Positions 28,819-37,608 of a DNA stretch of 39,909 nt are shown piece by piece (positions within the stretch are counted from its first letter, which is position 1; each line of letters opens with the position of its first letter). The stretch comes from a virus: positions 1 through 39,909 of IMG/VR virus record IMGVR_UViG_3300030098_002718; one strand, 5' to 3'. The position numbers and the translations under genes are program-made. The notes under the pieces were generated by a model that searched no databases, was not told where the DNA came from, and was given only the letters and a program-made list of their open reading frames with translations.

Positions 28819-29873
28819 AGTAAAGCCTCTTGTTCTGGTGCTTTTCTATAATCTATTATTTGTAATTTTTCTTCTTTTTCTTTTTTATCAGTTATACTAT
28901 TTTTAATTACTCTTGCTACATATTCAGCTACTGGTGGCATTACACCTCGTGCGATTTGTGAACCTATACTTGAAGAGGGACCTTCCCATTTATAATCAAC
29001 TGGATATCCAGCCATATATGCTAATTCTTTATGTCCAAATAATCTATCTTCTGTTGGATGTATATAAAATCCTCCAGCAATAACTGGTATATGTGCATCT
29101 GATTTTAATCTCCATTTCATAAACTGAGGCCTACCTTTAACTCCATTTCTCATACCTCCTCTTACCCAAGTTTCTGGCGGATTAAATCTTTCCCATGTAA
29201 CTCTTAAACTTTCACCTTGTTTACAATGTTTTAAATAAGGTATTTCGTTTTTACCAAGTCTCATTAAATAACCTATATCTTTTCCATATTCTTTTTTAAA
29301 AGAACTTAATACTTCGCCTGCAGTTGGCAACGGTTGAAAATTTAAACCACTTGTATTTAAATTATATTTTGTTGCTATAAAGAAAAATCTTTTTCTTGAA
29401 TGGTTTAAACCTGTAAATCCGCCATCAATTAATAAATGAGTTACTTGATATCCTAATTTATTTGCTTCTTCTGATAACTCCATGATCATCGGTCTACCGC
29501 CATTTTTACTGTAAACTCTAGGAACTGATTCAATTGCAATAGCTTTTGGTTTTAATTCTTTTAACAAATTAAAACTATCTCTCCAGCATTTTATTCTAGG
29601 ATCATTTCTCCACGCTCCTGCACCTTTTTGTGCACCACCTAAATTAGACCAGGGAGCACACGGAGGATTACAATATACAAAATCTATTTTATTTTTATAT
29701 TTTTTTCTTGGCCAATTTTCAACACCTTCATAAATAGGTATTTTTGGAAAATTAGCTTGAAAAGTTTTTTTGTATGCAGCAGGCTTTCCTTCAAAGTGTG
29801 CTTCTACATTAAAATGTTTACTAACTCCTAGAGTAAAACCACCTGCAAATATATATGTACCTAGTGCTTTCAT
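28815..29873 (-). CDS. DNA C5-cytosine methyltransferase-like protein
   Basis: 352 residues. Motif I GTYIFAGGFTLGVSKHFNV (compact FAGG-FTLG), motif IV VYCNPPCAPWSNLGG with the catalytic Cys72 in the Pro-Cys pair, motif VI IAIESVPRVYS with Glu115 (ESV rather than ENV), motif VIII HSRKRFFFIAT, motif IX-like ELAYMAGYP and motif X QIARGVMPPVAEYVARVI. Order is standard, so not permuted. The target-recognition region is about 180-270. It transfers a methyl (or a related carbon group) to cytosine C5. There is no partner restriction nuclease. Why a C5 enzyme accompanies a dCMP hydroxymethylase is puzzling: it may act on remaining C, or use a different donor. Confidence 0.85.
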   Translation of the reverse strand: MKALGTYIFAGGFTLGVSKHFNVEAHFEGKPAAYKKTFQANFPKIPIYEGVENWPRKKYKNKIDFVYCNPPCAPWSNLGGAQKGAGAWRNDPRIKCWRDSFNLLKELKPKAIAIESVPRVYSKNGGRPMIMELSEEANKLGYQVTHLLIDGGFTGLNHSRKRFFFIATKYNLNTSGLNFQPLPTAGEVLSSFKKEYGKDIGYLMRLGKNEIPYLKHCKQGESLRVTWERFNPPETWVRGGMRNGVKGRPQFMKWRLKSDAHIPVIAGGFYIHPTEDRLFGHKELAYMAGYPVDYKWEGPSSSIGSQIARGVMPPVAEYVARVIKNSITDKKEKEEKLQIIDYRKAPEQEALL

Positions 29874-29877
29874 ATTT

Positions 29878-31389
29878 CTAATTCAATTCGTAACTATACT
29901 TCGTTTCAGGCTGAATAATAAACAAATTTTTTTTTGTTCTTGTTATACCAGTATAAAAAACTCTGTGTTCATCGTCAGGTTCTGTATTCATTTTTTTCCA
30001 AGTTTTATAAGAAATATCAGAAATAACAACTACATTTTCAGCTTCTCCACCTTTTATTCCGTGTATTGTAGATAATCTAATTCTAGCTTTGTTCTTGAAT
30101 AAATCTTTAGATTTTTCTAATGATTCAAACATTAAAATATCCTCTGGATCTAAACCATAAATTACATTTTGCCATTCTCCTTCTGCTATTAATCCGCAAT
30201 TACTTTTCAGATAACTTAAAGAAAAATCTAAGTTTTCATCAACGCCTTCTAATTTTTTAAATCCTCTCTTGACAGAAACTTTGCCATATAAACATTGATA
30301 TAATTTTTTTAATTCAAAAAATTTTATAGTTTCACCTTTATTTAATTTTATCCATGCTCTTATTGCTATTACAAATCTATTAGTTCTAAATTCTTGATAT
30401 CCTTTTTCATAAAACCAACCCATTCTTTTACAATAAGCCTCTGCTCTATTTAACTGATAACCTGATCTCGCTAAAACTAACCATTCACCACTTGACATAT
30501 CAGCATCTTCAATAGTTGATATTTCAGTTATTGATCCTTCTTCATCTTTACAAGTCCATTCTTTATATTGTCTCATAGAAATTTTATGTGCTATCTCACA
30601 AGCTAGTTTATGTACAACTTTAGGTAATCTATAACTAACTGGTAACACTTGTATTTCACCTTTAATATCTAAAAATTTTTTAACATCAGCGCCAGCCCAT
30701 TTGTAAATTGCTTGATCATCGTCACCTGCTATATATCTAAATTTAGAATGCTGTGTTAATTTATCAATTACTCTCCATTGCTTTGTAGTTAAATCTTGAG
30801 CTTCATCTACAAATAAAATATCTAAATGTGGTACATTTTCTTGAGAAAGAAAAACATCTAACATATCTGTAAAATCTAAAAGTTTTTTTTCTTTCTTAAA
30901 ATTTTTTAATGCTTTAGAAAAAAACTTTTGTTCTTCCCATGTATGATCGCATTCTAATTCATACCATACATGTTTTAAATCTTTCTCACTTGAACGTGAA
31001 ACTTCGTCACAAAATAAAAGTAAATCACCTTTTTTACTTCCTACTGTTAAACCAGTTGTATTTTCATCACTAACACCTGTCATTTCTACTCTTACAAGAT
31101 CAGAAAACTCTTTAAGTCTCTCGCCTTTAAACACTTGACCAGAATTAATATTTAAAAATCTATAACATAAACTATGTATAGTTCTAAAATATTCTAAATC
31201 ATCATCTGACAATTTAAATTTTTTTATTATTCTTGATCTTGCCTCTTTTATTGCTCTACGTGTAAAAGAGAAATAACCAATTTTTAAAGGATTATAACCC
31301 TCTGCTATTTTTGCTTCAAGTATGTTTAAAAGTGTTGTGGTTTTACCTGTACCTGGTGAACCAAATATTTTAACTGTTGAACTTGCCAT
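29878..31389 (-). CDS. SF1 helicase, UvrD/PcrA-like
   Basis: 503 residues. Walker A FGSPGTGKTTTLLNIL (Lys16), IGYFSFTRRAIKEARSRI (motif Ia), LDILFVDEAQDLT (motif II), GDDDQAIYKWAGA (motif III), VLPVSYRLPKVVH (motif IV), LSTIHGIKGGEAENVVV (motif V) and VFYTGITRTKKNLFI (motif VI). Shorter than host UvrD (about 720), lacking large 2B insertions. Acts as a 3'-5' DNA translocase in replication restart or recombination. Located beside a DnaQ-like exonuclease gene, which it overlaps by 20 bases. Confidence 0.92.
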   Translation of the reverse strand: MASSTVKIFGSPGTGKTTTLLNILEAKIAEGYNPLKIGYFSFTRRAIKEARSRIIKKFKLSDDDLEYFRTIHSLCYRFLNINSGQVFKGERLKEFSDLVRVEMTGVSDENTTGLTVGSKKGDLLLFCDEVSRSSEKDLKHVWYELECDHTWEEQKFFSKALKNFKKEKKLLDFTDMLDVFLSQENVPHLDILFVDEAQDLTTKQWRVIDKLTQHSKFRYIAGDDDQAIYKWAGADVKKFLDIKGEIQVLPVSYRLPKVVHKLACEIAHKISMRQYKEWTCKDEEGSITEISTIEDADMSSGEWLVLARSGYQLNRAEAYCKRMGWFYEKGYQEFRTNRFVIAIRAWIKLNKGETIKFFELKKLYQCLYGKVSVKRGFKKLEGVDENLDFSLSYLKSNCGLIAEGEWQNVIYGLDPEDILMFESLEKSKDLFKNKARIRLSTIHGIKGGEAENVVVISDISYKTWKKMNTEPDDEHRVFYTGITRTKKNLFIIQPETKYSYELN

Positions 31390-32167
31390 AAATTTTTCTT
31401 AAAACAGCATGCTGTTTTTTACTTAATAAAATATGTTCATCATATTTATCTAATTTATCTATGACAGATTTACAAAAGTCTAATTCCCATTCATTCAATT
31501 TAGTTGCGTCTATTTCTTTTAAAAATTTAACTAAACTTTTATATCTTTCACCATCTATTCTTAATAAGAGTTCTTTAGGTATATCTTGTGGACCTTTTAA
31601 TTCTATACCTTTTCTCTTTAAATGATAAAATAACTCTTTACAAAGTTGAACATCTAATAACGCATCATGATAATTTTGTATGCCTCTATGAAAGAAATAA
31701 TCAAAACATTCTTGTAATTTAGGAAATTTAAAATCTTCGTGATCTGTTTTTAATTTTAACTCGTCTTTACAAGTCATCATTGTACAATAAGTTTTTTTAG
31801 GCTCATACCATTTTATTCCATATGCTTCAAATTCTCTTTTCATTATTTGAATATCAAACGCTGTATTATGAGCAACTATTGCGTCACATCTTTCTAAATA
31901 TTCTTGAAATATCCATAAAGCAGATTTACAAGGTACGCCAGTTTTATTTGCAATGTCAGTAGATATACCGTGAATTTTTTCTACATCTTTTGGAATTAAA
32001 TATCCACCATGCATTGGTTGAATACGAGAAGAATATTGCATTATAACTTTTTCATCTTTATCGCAAACTTGAAAAGCTAAACTTACTAAATGTGGTTGAT
32101 CACTATGATTAGGACCTAAATCTCTTCTCCATAAACCATTAGTTTCTGTGTCAAAAAATAATATCAT
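31370..32167 (-). CDS. DnaQ-like 3'-5' exonuclease (DEDDh)
   Basis: 265 residues. Exo I MILFFDTETNGLW (Asp6, Glu8), Exo II IVAHNTAFDIQIM, and Exo III-epsilon IQNYHDALLDVQLC with His and Asp: a DEDDh nuclease. The C-terminal 80 residues are an extra helical region ending in KKQHAVLRKIYGKF. It degrades single strands from the 3' end and may act with the UvrD-like helicase in recombination or repair, since the polymerase has its own proofreading domain. Its start abuts the upstream gene by one base. Confidence 0.9.
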   Translation of the reverse strand: MILFFDTETNGLWRRDLGPNHSDQPHLVSLAFQVCDKDEKVIMQYSSRIQPMHGGYLIPKDVEKIHGISTDIANKTGVPCKSALWIFQEYLERCDAIVAHNTAFDIQIMKREFEAYGIKWYEPKKTYCTMMTCKDELKLKTDHEDFKFPKLQECFDYFFHRGIQNYHDALLDVQLCKELFYHLKRKGIELKGPQDIPKELLLRIDGERYKSLVKFLKEIDATKLNEWELDFCKSVIDKLDKYDEHILLSKKQHAVLRKIYGKFNS

Positions 32168-32361
32168 TATAATCCTTTCTTTACGTCAAAGCCAATACCT
32201 TTAACTTCTACATTAGAGTTTTTTTTATTTTTATCTCTATCTTGTTCTAAAAATAAAATTGCTGCAGTTATACTATCTTTATTAGGTGCATAACTGTCGT
32301 CATTTGATAAACTTCTATGTGCGTGTTCAAGTAGAATGTTTATTGCTCTTTCTTTATTCAT
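32167..32361 (-). CDS. Small hypothetical protein
   Basis: 64 residues: helical start (MNKERAINILLEHAHRSLSN), a short loop and second helix (KDSITAAILFLEQDRDKNKK) and a polar tail. No known motif. Fully embedded in the replication operon (eight-base overlap upstream, one base downstream), so perhaps a replication accessory. Confidence 0.6.
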   Translation of the reverse strand: MNKERAINILLEHAHRSLSNDDSYAPNKDSITAAILFLEQDRDKNKKNSNVEVKGIGFDVKKGL

Positions 32362-33859
32362 ATGCCTCCTTTGTTATTTCTGGTTGTTTAAATTCTTCGT
32401 TTTGTGTTTCAAAGTTTTTAATTGACCAAGCGTTAGTAAATTTACCTTTTATCTTTTTTCCTGAGTGTGTAGCACCTAAATTTTTAAGATAAGCAGTAAT
32501 TTCGTGTAATTTAAATTCTTTAAAACGATGTCTATCTAAAAATTCCATAAAATCATTAATTCTAAACAATGTTTTTTCTTCTTGAATAACAGCTTTACCT
32601 CTTAATAAATCTTCATATTCTGTAGAACTTGTAGAACCAGTACAAAATCTTTCTAACAATTCGTATAATCTACCTTCATTACTACTATCATCTGGAACTT
32701 CTACAGCTTCTAATTTTTGCATAAGATCATTTACTGTTTCTGTCCATATTTTATCATTTACTTTTGGCAACAACATATCTAAATTTTCAAAAACGATTTC
32801 TTTAAAATCTAAAAAATTATAAATTTGTTTAGCTTTCAATGGACCAATTCTTTTGCTATTTAAAGTTAAATAATAAGTAGGTGGTTTAGTTAACATTTTA
32901 GTTACACTATTTAAAATAGGCATTTGGCCATCGTCATTAATACCATACTTACAAGTTAAACACTTAGGTCTTTGACATACTGAATTTATTGGAGAATCAT
33001 TACATTTATAATTATAGGTTTTCTTATCTAAAGAATTTAAGACTGTTGTAAATTCTCTAGGTTTAAGTGATGGTTCTATATATTTTTCATTAAATTCTTC
33101 TAATCTCTCTTGCCAATGTTCTTCATCAGATTTTCTTAAATATACACCTAAATTAAATAAACCATTGTTTCTACCGCCTTCTGATATACCACCAGCAGAA
33201 AGTAAATGTTGTAAACAAGGTGGTCCACCAGGTAATTTTTCTTCTACGTCATTAACTTTTTTTATAAAATTTAAATCTATTTCTTCTAAACTGTTTACTG
33301 AAAATTTTTTAATCCACTTAATAAAATGATCTGCAATTAAAACTTCTCCATTATATAATGCATACCTATCTGTTTCGTCAGATCCAAAGTATGGCATATT
33401 AAGCCAACTACCGCAGTCATTATCGTCTATTAATTTAGTTTGTTGTGGTCTTAAATCGTATTTAACAAAACCAAAGGCCTTAGCAATTTCTTTTAATTTT
33501 GTAATCATTTTTGATGCTGGCACAAATTTTTTAGTAAAAATAAAAATGTGTGCACCACCACTTTTTGATCTACATATAATTAAATTTTTATTAACAAATG
33601 TTTTTGAAATTTTTTCTAAATCTACAGCATAATCATCAACGTCAAGACAACCCCATTGACACTTATTGTCTTCGTTAATTGGAACAACACCTAGACCTAT
33701 CTTGCCATCTAGGTGTTCTTTCCATAGTTCTTTTACATAAGGTTCTCTTATAGTCTTTCCATAGCCTTCAAGTTTAAGACCTTTTTTACCTGTTACAGTA
33801 AATTTGCCATAAACACGAGTTAAGCCTGGAAAGACTTTGTAAAAATCTTCGAACAACAT
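32354..33859 (-). CDS. Archaeo-eukaryotic-type primase (AEP / PrimPol-like)
   Basis: 501 residues. CQWGCLDVDDYAVD has the metal-binding hhDhDD (Asp73, Asp75); IICRSKSGGAHIFIF carries the conserved Ser and His104; YDLRPQQTKLIDDNDCGSWL, then NMPYF, completes the AEP site. A Cys cluster CNDSPINSVCQRPKCLTCKY around residues 285-310 probably binds zinc. The C-terminal half is a helical domain of unknown function and shows no Walker motifs, so no fused helicase. It would prime DNA synthesis for the family A polymerase, replacing the T7-type DnaG primase-helicase. No DnaB-type helicase is seen in the window. Confidence 0.85.
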   Translation of the reverse strand: MLFEDFYKVFPGLTRVYGKFTVTGKKGLKLEGYGKTIREPYVKELWKEHLDGKIGLGVVPINEDNKCQWGCLDVDDYAVDLEKISKTFVNKNLIICRSKSGGAHIFIFTKKFVPASKMITKLKEIAKAFGFVKYDLRPQQTKLIDDNDCGSWLNMPYFGSDETDRYALYNGEVLIADHFIKWIKKFSVNSLEEIDLNFIKKVNDVEEKLPGGPPCLQHLLSAGGISEGGRNNGLFNLGVYLRKSDEEHWQERLEEFNEKYIEPSLKPREFTTVLNSLDKKTYNYKCNDSPINSVCQRPKCLTCKYGINDDGQMPILNSVTKMLTKPPTYYLTLNSKRIGPLKAKQIYNFLDFKEIVFENLDMLLPKVNDKIWTETVNDLMQKLEAVEVPDDSSNEGRLYELLERFCTGSTSSTEYEDLLRGKAVIQEEKTLFRINDFMEFLDRHRFKEFKLHEITAYLKNLGATHSGKKIKGKFTNAWSIKNFETQNEEFKQPEITKEAYE

Positions 33860-33861
33860 AA

Positions 33862-34662
33862 TTAGAATGGAACTTTTTTATTATTTCCTTTATCATCATC
33901 ATCTTGTTCTTCAGATGCATCAGTATCTAATGGTTCTGATGCTTTTACTTTACCTGTCGTAACTGATTCAGCTAAACCTTGTCCTTGTTTAAAGACATTT
34001 TTAGATTCAATCTGACCTATTTCTTCTATTTTATATTTGTGCCAATTACCTAAATCGTTTTCTGCTTCGACTGTAGATAATTTAAACTCATACATAAAAG
34101 AAGGTGTTTCAACAGTTTGACCTTTTACATTTATTCGTTTCATTTTTAAAAGTGTATTCCACTTTCTTGAAACAGATAAATTACTTGAAGTCATAGTAAG
34201 AACTGCAGGTTCATAAGACTTGTCTTTTTTAACAAGAACAAAATGTTCTGCGGTATCTACTATTTGATTTTCACCTAAAAAAGTTTTTCTAGTTGAAGAA
34301 TCAGTTTTACTACCTTCAGGTTTTATATCGTGAACTGCTACTAGACCGCCACCTTTTTCTCTAGGTACCCATTCTACATAGCTTTTACGATATCCACAAG
34401 GAATTACAACAATACCTTCACCATACAATTCGTTGGTTACAGTATTAAATATATTACCCTCTTCAGCTCCTTCAATGTATTTTTCATCTTTCTTCTTACG
34501 TTGTGGAGAGCCGGACTGAATAATTGCTAGTCTAGGAATAGTAATATCATCATTAGTAATATTCTCTAAACCTTTACCAGCTGATTTCAGAATAAGATCA
34601 GCAGAAATATCGCCAACGGCTAATTCTGTACTGTCTTTCTTTTTCAGTTGTTGTTTACTCAT
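33862..34662 (-). CDS. Probable single-stranded DNA-binding protein
   Basis: 266 residues. A Lys-rich start, a compact beta-rich middle (DDITIPRLAIIQSGSPQRKK, GNIFNTVTNELYGEGIVVIP, EHFVLVKKDKSYEPAVLTMT) with a WHKYKIEEIG block, and a disordered C-terminal tail that is acidic and ends in VPF (EEQDDDDKGNNKKVPF). An acidic tail with a terminal Phe is the hallmark of SSB and T7 gp2.5, used to recruit partners. Position between two replication genes supports it. Fold not proven from sequence. Confidence 0.68.
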   Translation of the reverse strand: MSKQQLKKKDSTELAVGDISADLILKSAGKGLENITNDDITIPRLAIIQSGSPQRKKKDEKYIEGAEEGNIFNTVTNELYGEGIVVIPCGYRKSYVEWVPREKGGGLVAVHDIKPEGSKTDSSTRKTFLGENQIVDTAEHFVLVKKDKSYEPAVLTMTSSNLSVSRKWNTLLKMKRINVKGQTVETPSFMYEFKLSTVEAENDLGNWHKYKIEEIGQIESKNVFKQGQGLAESVTTGKVKASEPLDTDASEEQDDDDKGNNKKVPF

Positions 34663-35246
34663 TTTTTCTCCTTTCCGAGTTTAATCTTTGCTATACTTGC
34701 TTCGTATACAGAAAAATACTCATCAGGTAATGTTTCACCTAATTTATATTGATCTTTTGCAAAGGCTTTTAAAGTACTTGAATGAACATCTGATTTCTCA
34801 TCATAAGGTATATTCTTAAATTTTTGATTTAATACCTTAATTAGTTTATCAGCATGATCATACTTTCCTTTAGGGAAACTAACTTTAACATCGTGTTTAA
34901 TTAGCTCCGCATGTCCATTTTGTTCTAACCATTTTAAAGCGTCTGCTTTTTTATCTGATCTTATTGAACAAAATATCTCGTCTTTAACATTAATAGAACT
35001 TCCGTCTTTTAAGTCAAAACGAGTTAAACCACCACACGCTTGCATAGCATCTGGTAATTCTTTTTCTTGTATCTCACGAATTTCAGATTTAAGAGTTTTT
35101 AATTCTTCTTCTTTTTTCGCAAGAACTTTTTGTTTATCTAAAAGTTTATTACCAATCTTAGTTACTACTTCTAGTCCTACTTTTGGTAATTCTTTTTTCT
35201 TTTGATGTTTTTCTACTTCATCAAATATCCATGCTTGTTTAGACAT
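34659..35246 (-). CDS. Conserved replication-region protein with coiled coil
   Basis: 195 residues. Residues about 35-65 are coiled-coil-like (LAKKEEELKTLKSEIREIQE); then a compact domain (MQACGGLTRFDLKDGSSINV, ALKWLEQNGHAELIKHDVKV) and a C-terminal helical part. Its start has GAAAGGAGAAA-type spacing and overlaps the neighbours by eight and four bases. I recall similar proteins next to phage SSB genes but no function. Confidence 0.65.
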   Translation of the reverse strand: MSKQAWIFDEVEKHQKKKELPKVGLEVVTKIGNKLLDKQKVLAKKEEELKTLKSEIREIQEKELPDAMQACGGLTRFDLKDGSSINVKDEIFCSIRSDKKADALKWLEQNGHAELIKHDVKVSFPKGKYDHADKLIKVLNQKFKNIPYDEKSDVHSSTLKAFAKDQYKLGETLPDEYFSVYEASIAKIKLGKEKK

Positions 35247-35568
35247 CTTTCTCCTTTCTTTTAAATAGGTCTATCTCTACATTATAATAGGCGTGATTTT
35301 CTCTATCCCACTTTAATATATTAACAAAACCATTATTTATTTCACTAGCTACCATAGAAGCAATTGCTATTGCAGCTGGATCGCCCATTGCTAAAAGATA
35401 ATCTTCATCAGAAAAATCTTTTAATTTTATTCTTAAAGAATGTACAACAGGGGAGGAAGATAAAGTTATTTGTGTACCTGGTCTTAGTAATGGAACCAAC
35501 TCGCCAAAACGAGCTGCGCCAATTACATTGACTTTAGGATTTTCTTGTACTACATAGACTTTACCCAT
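35239..35568 (-). CDS. Conserved hypothetical protein, first gene of the replication operon
   Basis: 109 residues behind AGAAAGGAG. Begins MGKVYVVQENPKVNVIGAAR; strand-rich with PLLRPGTQITLSSSPVVHSL and a helix DEDYLLAMGDPAAIAIASMV. The first gene leaving the divergent promoter region, so it is probably expressed early. No recognised domain. Confidence 0.65.
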   Translation of the reverse strand: MGKVYVVQENPKVNVIGAARFGELVPLLRPGTQITLSSSPVVHSLRIKLKDFSDEDYLLAMGDPAAIAIASMVASEINNGFVNILKWDRENHAYYNVEIDLFKRKEKDV

Positions 35569-35593
35569 TTTTTCTCCTTTCTTTATTTTAAGA

Positions 35594-35626
35594 TTTACTT
35601 ATAAACTAATTTTCTATATAAGTAAA
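35594..35626. promoter_or_regulatory. Palindromic operator candidate in divergent promoter region
   Basis: TTTACTTATA at 35594-35603 and TATAAGTAAA at 35617-35626 form a perfect 10-bp inverted repeat with a 13-base spacer, in the 85-base gap between the divergent genes at 35568 and 35654. TATAAG and TATATAAG-like sequences on both strands could serve as -10 elements. A dimeric repressor site or overlapping back-to-back promoters is likely. Confidence 0.55.
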
Positions 35627-35653
35627 ATTATATTTAGAAAACAGAAAGTTTAT

Positions 35654-37132
35654 ATGCAAGTAAAATTTATAGACGAAAAAAAATATATTAAATACAAATT
35701 TAAAAGTAAACCGTATCAACATCAATACGATGCTTTTTTAAAAAGTAAAGATAAACCTGCTTACGCTTTGTTTATGGAACAAGGTACAGGTAAATCTAAA
35801 GTGATAATAGATAATATTGCTTATCTTTTTAGAAAAGGTAAAATAGATACAGCAATAATCGCTGCACCTAAAGGCGTGTATCGTAATTGGTTTGCTTCTG
35901 AATTTAAAGCTCATATGCCTGAAGATGTAGTGCATTTTTCTCAAGTATGCATATGGACACCTGTCGAAACTAAAAAGAATATAGAAGAACTTACTAACTT
36001 TTTAAAAGTATCAAATAAGTTAAAATTTTTTATAATTAATATTGAAGCTCTATCAAGTGATAAAGGTAAAAACTACTTACATAGATTATTAAATACTAGC
36101 TCGTCTTTTTTCTGTATAGATGAAAGCACGACTGTAAAACATAGAACAGCGAGAAGAACTAAAGCTGTTTTAAAATTAGGTAAGTTAGCAAAGTATAGAA
36201 GAATATTAACTGGTACACCTGTGACCCAAGGTCCTTTAGACTTGTGGTCTCAAATACATTTTCTTGATGAGTATATTTTTCAAAATAGTTTCTATGCGTA
36301 TAGAAACGCTTATTGTGTTATGAGAAAAAGAAGAACATCTACTCATAGTTTTCATGAGATTGTAAGTTATCAAAGACTAGATGAATTACAAGAAATACTA
36401 AAACCATATAGTTTTAGAATAACAAAAGATAAATGTTTAGATTTACCACCAAAAGTTAGACAAATAAGAGAAATAGAGCTTAATCGTGAACAGAAGGTCA
36501 TGTATCACACCTTAAGAAAACGAGCTATACTAGAACTAGAACGGTCTAAATTAGTGACTGCGCCTCTTATAATCACACGAATACTACGTTTACAACAGAT
36601 ATTATGTGGTTTTATTAAATATGATGATGGAAAAGAAGAAGTCATTAAAGGAACTAATCCTAGACTTGAGGAGCTTCTTAACGTGCTAGAAGAAACACAA
36701 GGCGGAGTAATTATATGGGCTACGTTCAGACGAACAATACAAATGATCTATGATGCTCTTGCTAAAAAATATGGAGTAAGTAAAGTTGCAAAATACTATG
36801 GTGAAACAGAATCAGAAGTTAGACAAGATATAGTTGAAGGTTTTCAAAAAGGCGATATTAAATATTTTATAGGACAACCTAGAACTGGTGGTTATGGTCT
36901 TACTTTAACAAAAGCTAAAACTGTAATTTATTTTAACAATACATATGATATGGAAGTTAGATTACAGTCTGAAGATAGAGCACATCGAATAGGACAAACT
37001 GATAAAGTAACCTACATAGATTTTGTTGCTCCTAAAACTATTGACGAAAAAATAATTAAAACTTTAAGTAATAAGAAAAAACTTGCAGATCAAATTACTG
37101 GCGATAAGTGGAAAGAATTATTTACTATTTAA
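35654..37132 (+). CDS. SNF2/DEAD-like superfamily 2 helicase
   Basis: 492 residues, plus strand. PYQHQYDAFLKSKDKPAYAL and MEQGTGKSKVIID (Lys47 of Walker A), TAIIAAPKGVYRNW (Ia), SFFCIDESTTVKH (motif II, Asp156-Glu157-Ser-Thr in place of DEAH), YRRILTGTPVTQGPLDLWSQ (III), then GGVIIWATFRRTIQMIY (IV), GGYGLTLTKAKTVIYFNN (V) and QSEDRAHRIGQTDKVTYIDF (VI), the last typical of SNF2 proteins. Such proteins translocate on double-stranded DNA and remodel protein-DNA or branched structures. It is the only large gene on this strand, and its own promoter would share the divergent palindrome region. Confidence 0.92.
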   Translation: MQVKFIDEKKYIKYKFKSKPYQHQYDAFLKSKDKPAYALFMEQGTGKSKVIIDNIAYLFRKGKIDTAIIAAPKGVYRNWFASEFKAHMPEDVVHFSQVCIWTPVETKKNIEELTNFLKVSNKLKFFIINIEALSSDKGKNYLHRLLNTSSSFFCIDESTTVKHRTARRTKAVLKLGKLAKYRRILTGTPVTQGPLDLWSQIHFLDEYIFQNSFYAYRNAYCVMRKRRTSTHSFHEIVSYQRLDELQEILKPYSFRITKDKCLDLPPKVRQIREIELNREQKVMYHTLRKRAILELERSKLVTAPLIITRILRLQQILCGFIKYDDGKEEVIKGTNPRLEELLNVLEETQGGVIIWATFRRTIQMIYDALAKKYGVSKVAKYYGETESEVRQDIVEGFQKGDIKYFIGQPRTGGYGLTLTKAKTVIYFNNTYDMEVRLQSEDRAHRIGQTDKVTYIDFVAPKTIDEKIIKTLSNKKKLADQITGDKWKELFTI

Positions 37133-37234
37133 TTTCTTTATTTTTTTAAATCTTTTTTTTCTTTTAATTTCTTCATATTGAAAAAGAAGATTATTAAAAT
37201 ATAAACTTACCTTTTGTAAAATTTTTCTTATCAT
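37118..37234 (-). CDS. 38-residue basic micro-protein
   Basis: ATG at 37234 overlaps the TGA of the upstream holin-like gene (ATGA). Encodes MIRKILQKVSLYFNNLLFQY followed by a Lys/Arg-rich end. It overlaps the 3' end of the plus-strand helicase gene by 15 bases, tail to tail. Coupled to the lysis genes by position; its amphipathic basic nature could be membrane-active. No homologue recalled. Confidence 0.5.
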   Translation of the reverse strand: MIRKILQKVSLYFNNLLFQYEEIKRKKRFKKIKKLNSK

Positions 37235-37608
37235 TTTCTTTTAATTAAGTCTGTTGCTTTTAATCCATATACACTTGCTATTACACCTACAAATATAGTT
37301 TGATACCAGAATGGAAGATCAGAAAAATACTCAAAAAATAATTTCATCTTTTCCATGTGTGCAGGATTATCTGACCAAACTGCAAATCCTAACATAACTA
37401 TCGGGATCGAAAGTAGGATCAAAATAAATTCGTCCTTCCAATCATTTTGTCTTGCTTCTAATAATTTACCTTGATATGCTTCTTCACCTTTTGCCATTTT
37501 CTCAGCATGCATTAATTGTGCTTCTGACATAGCCATTTTAGTTTTTTGTCTATTAGCATATATTTTTGATCCTGCTTGTACTGCTAATTTAATTGCGCTT
37601 ATCCACAT
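37231..37608 (-). CDS. Holin-like membrane protein
   Basis: 125 residues. An N-terminal amphipathic helix with Ala/Met/Lys (VQAGSKIYANRQKTKMAMSE), then two hydrophobic helices at about 60-78 (EFILILLSIPIVMLGFAVW) and 99-117 (FWYQTIFVGVIASVYGL), ending basic (KATDLIKRK). The WKDEFILILLSIP and GLKAT pattern resembles the 3TM holin family (GTA holin type). It lies directly downstream of the amidase gene (one-base overlap), the usual holin/endolysin pairing. It would permeabilise the inner membrane at lysis. Confidence 0.75.
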   Translation of the reverse strand: MWISAIKLAVQAGSKIYANRQKTKMAMSEAQLMHAEKMAKGEEAYQGKLLEARQNDWKDEFILILLSIPIVMLGFAVWSDNPAHMEKMKLFFEYFSDLPFWYQTIFVGVIASVYGLKATDLIKRK

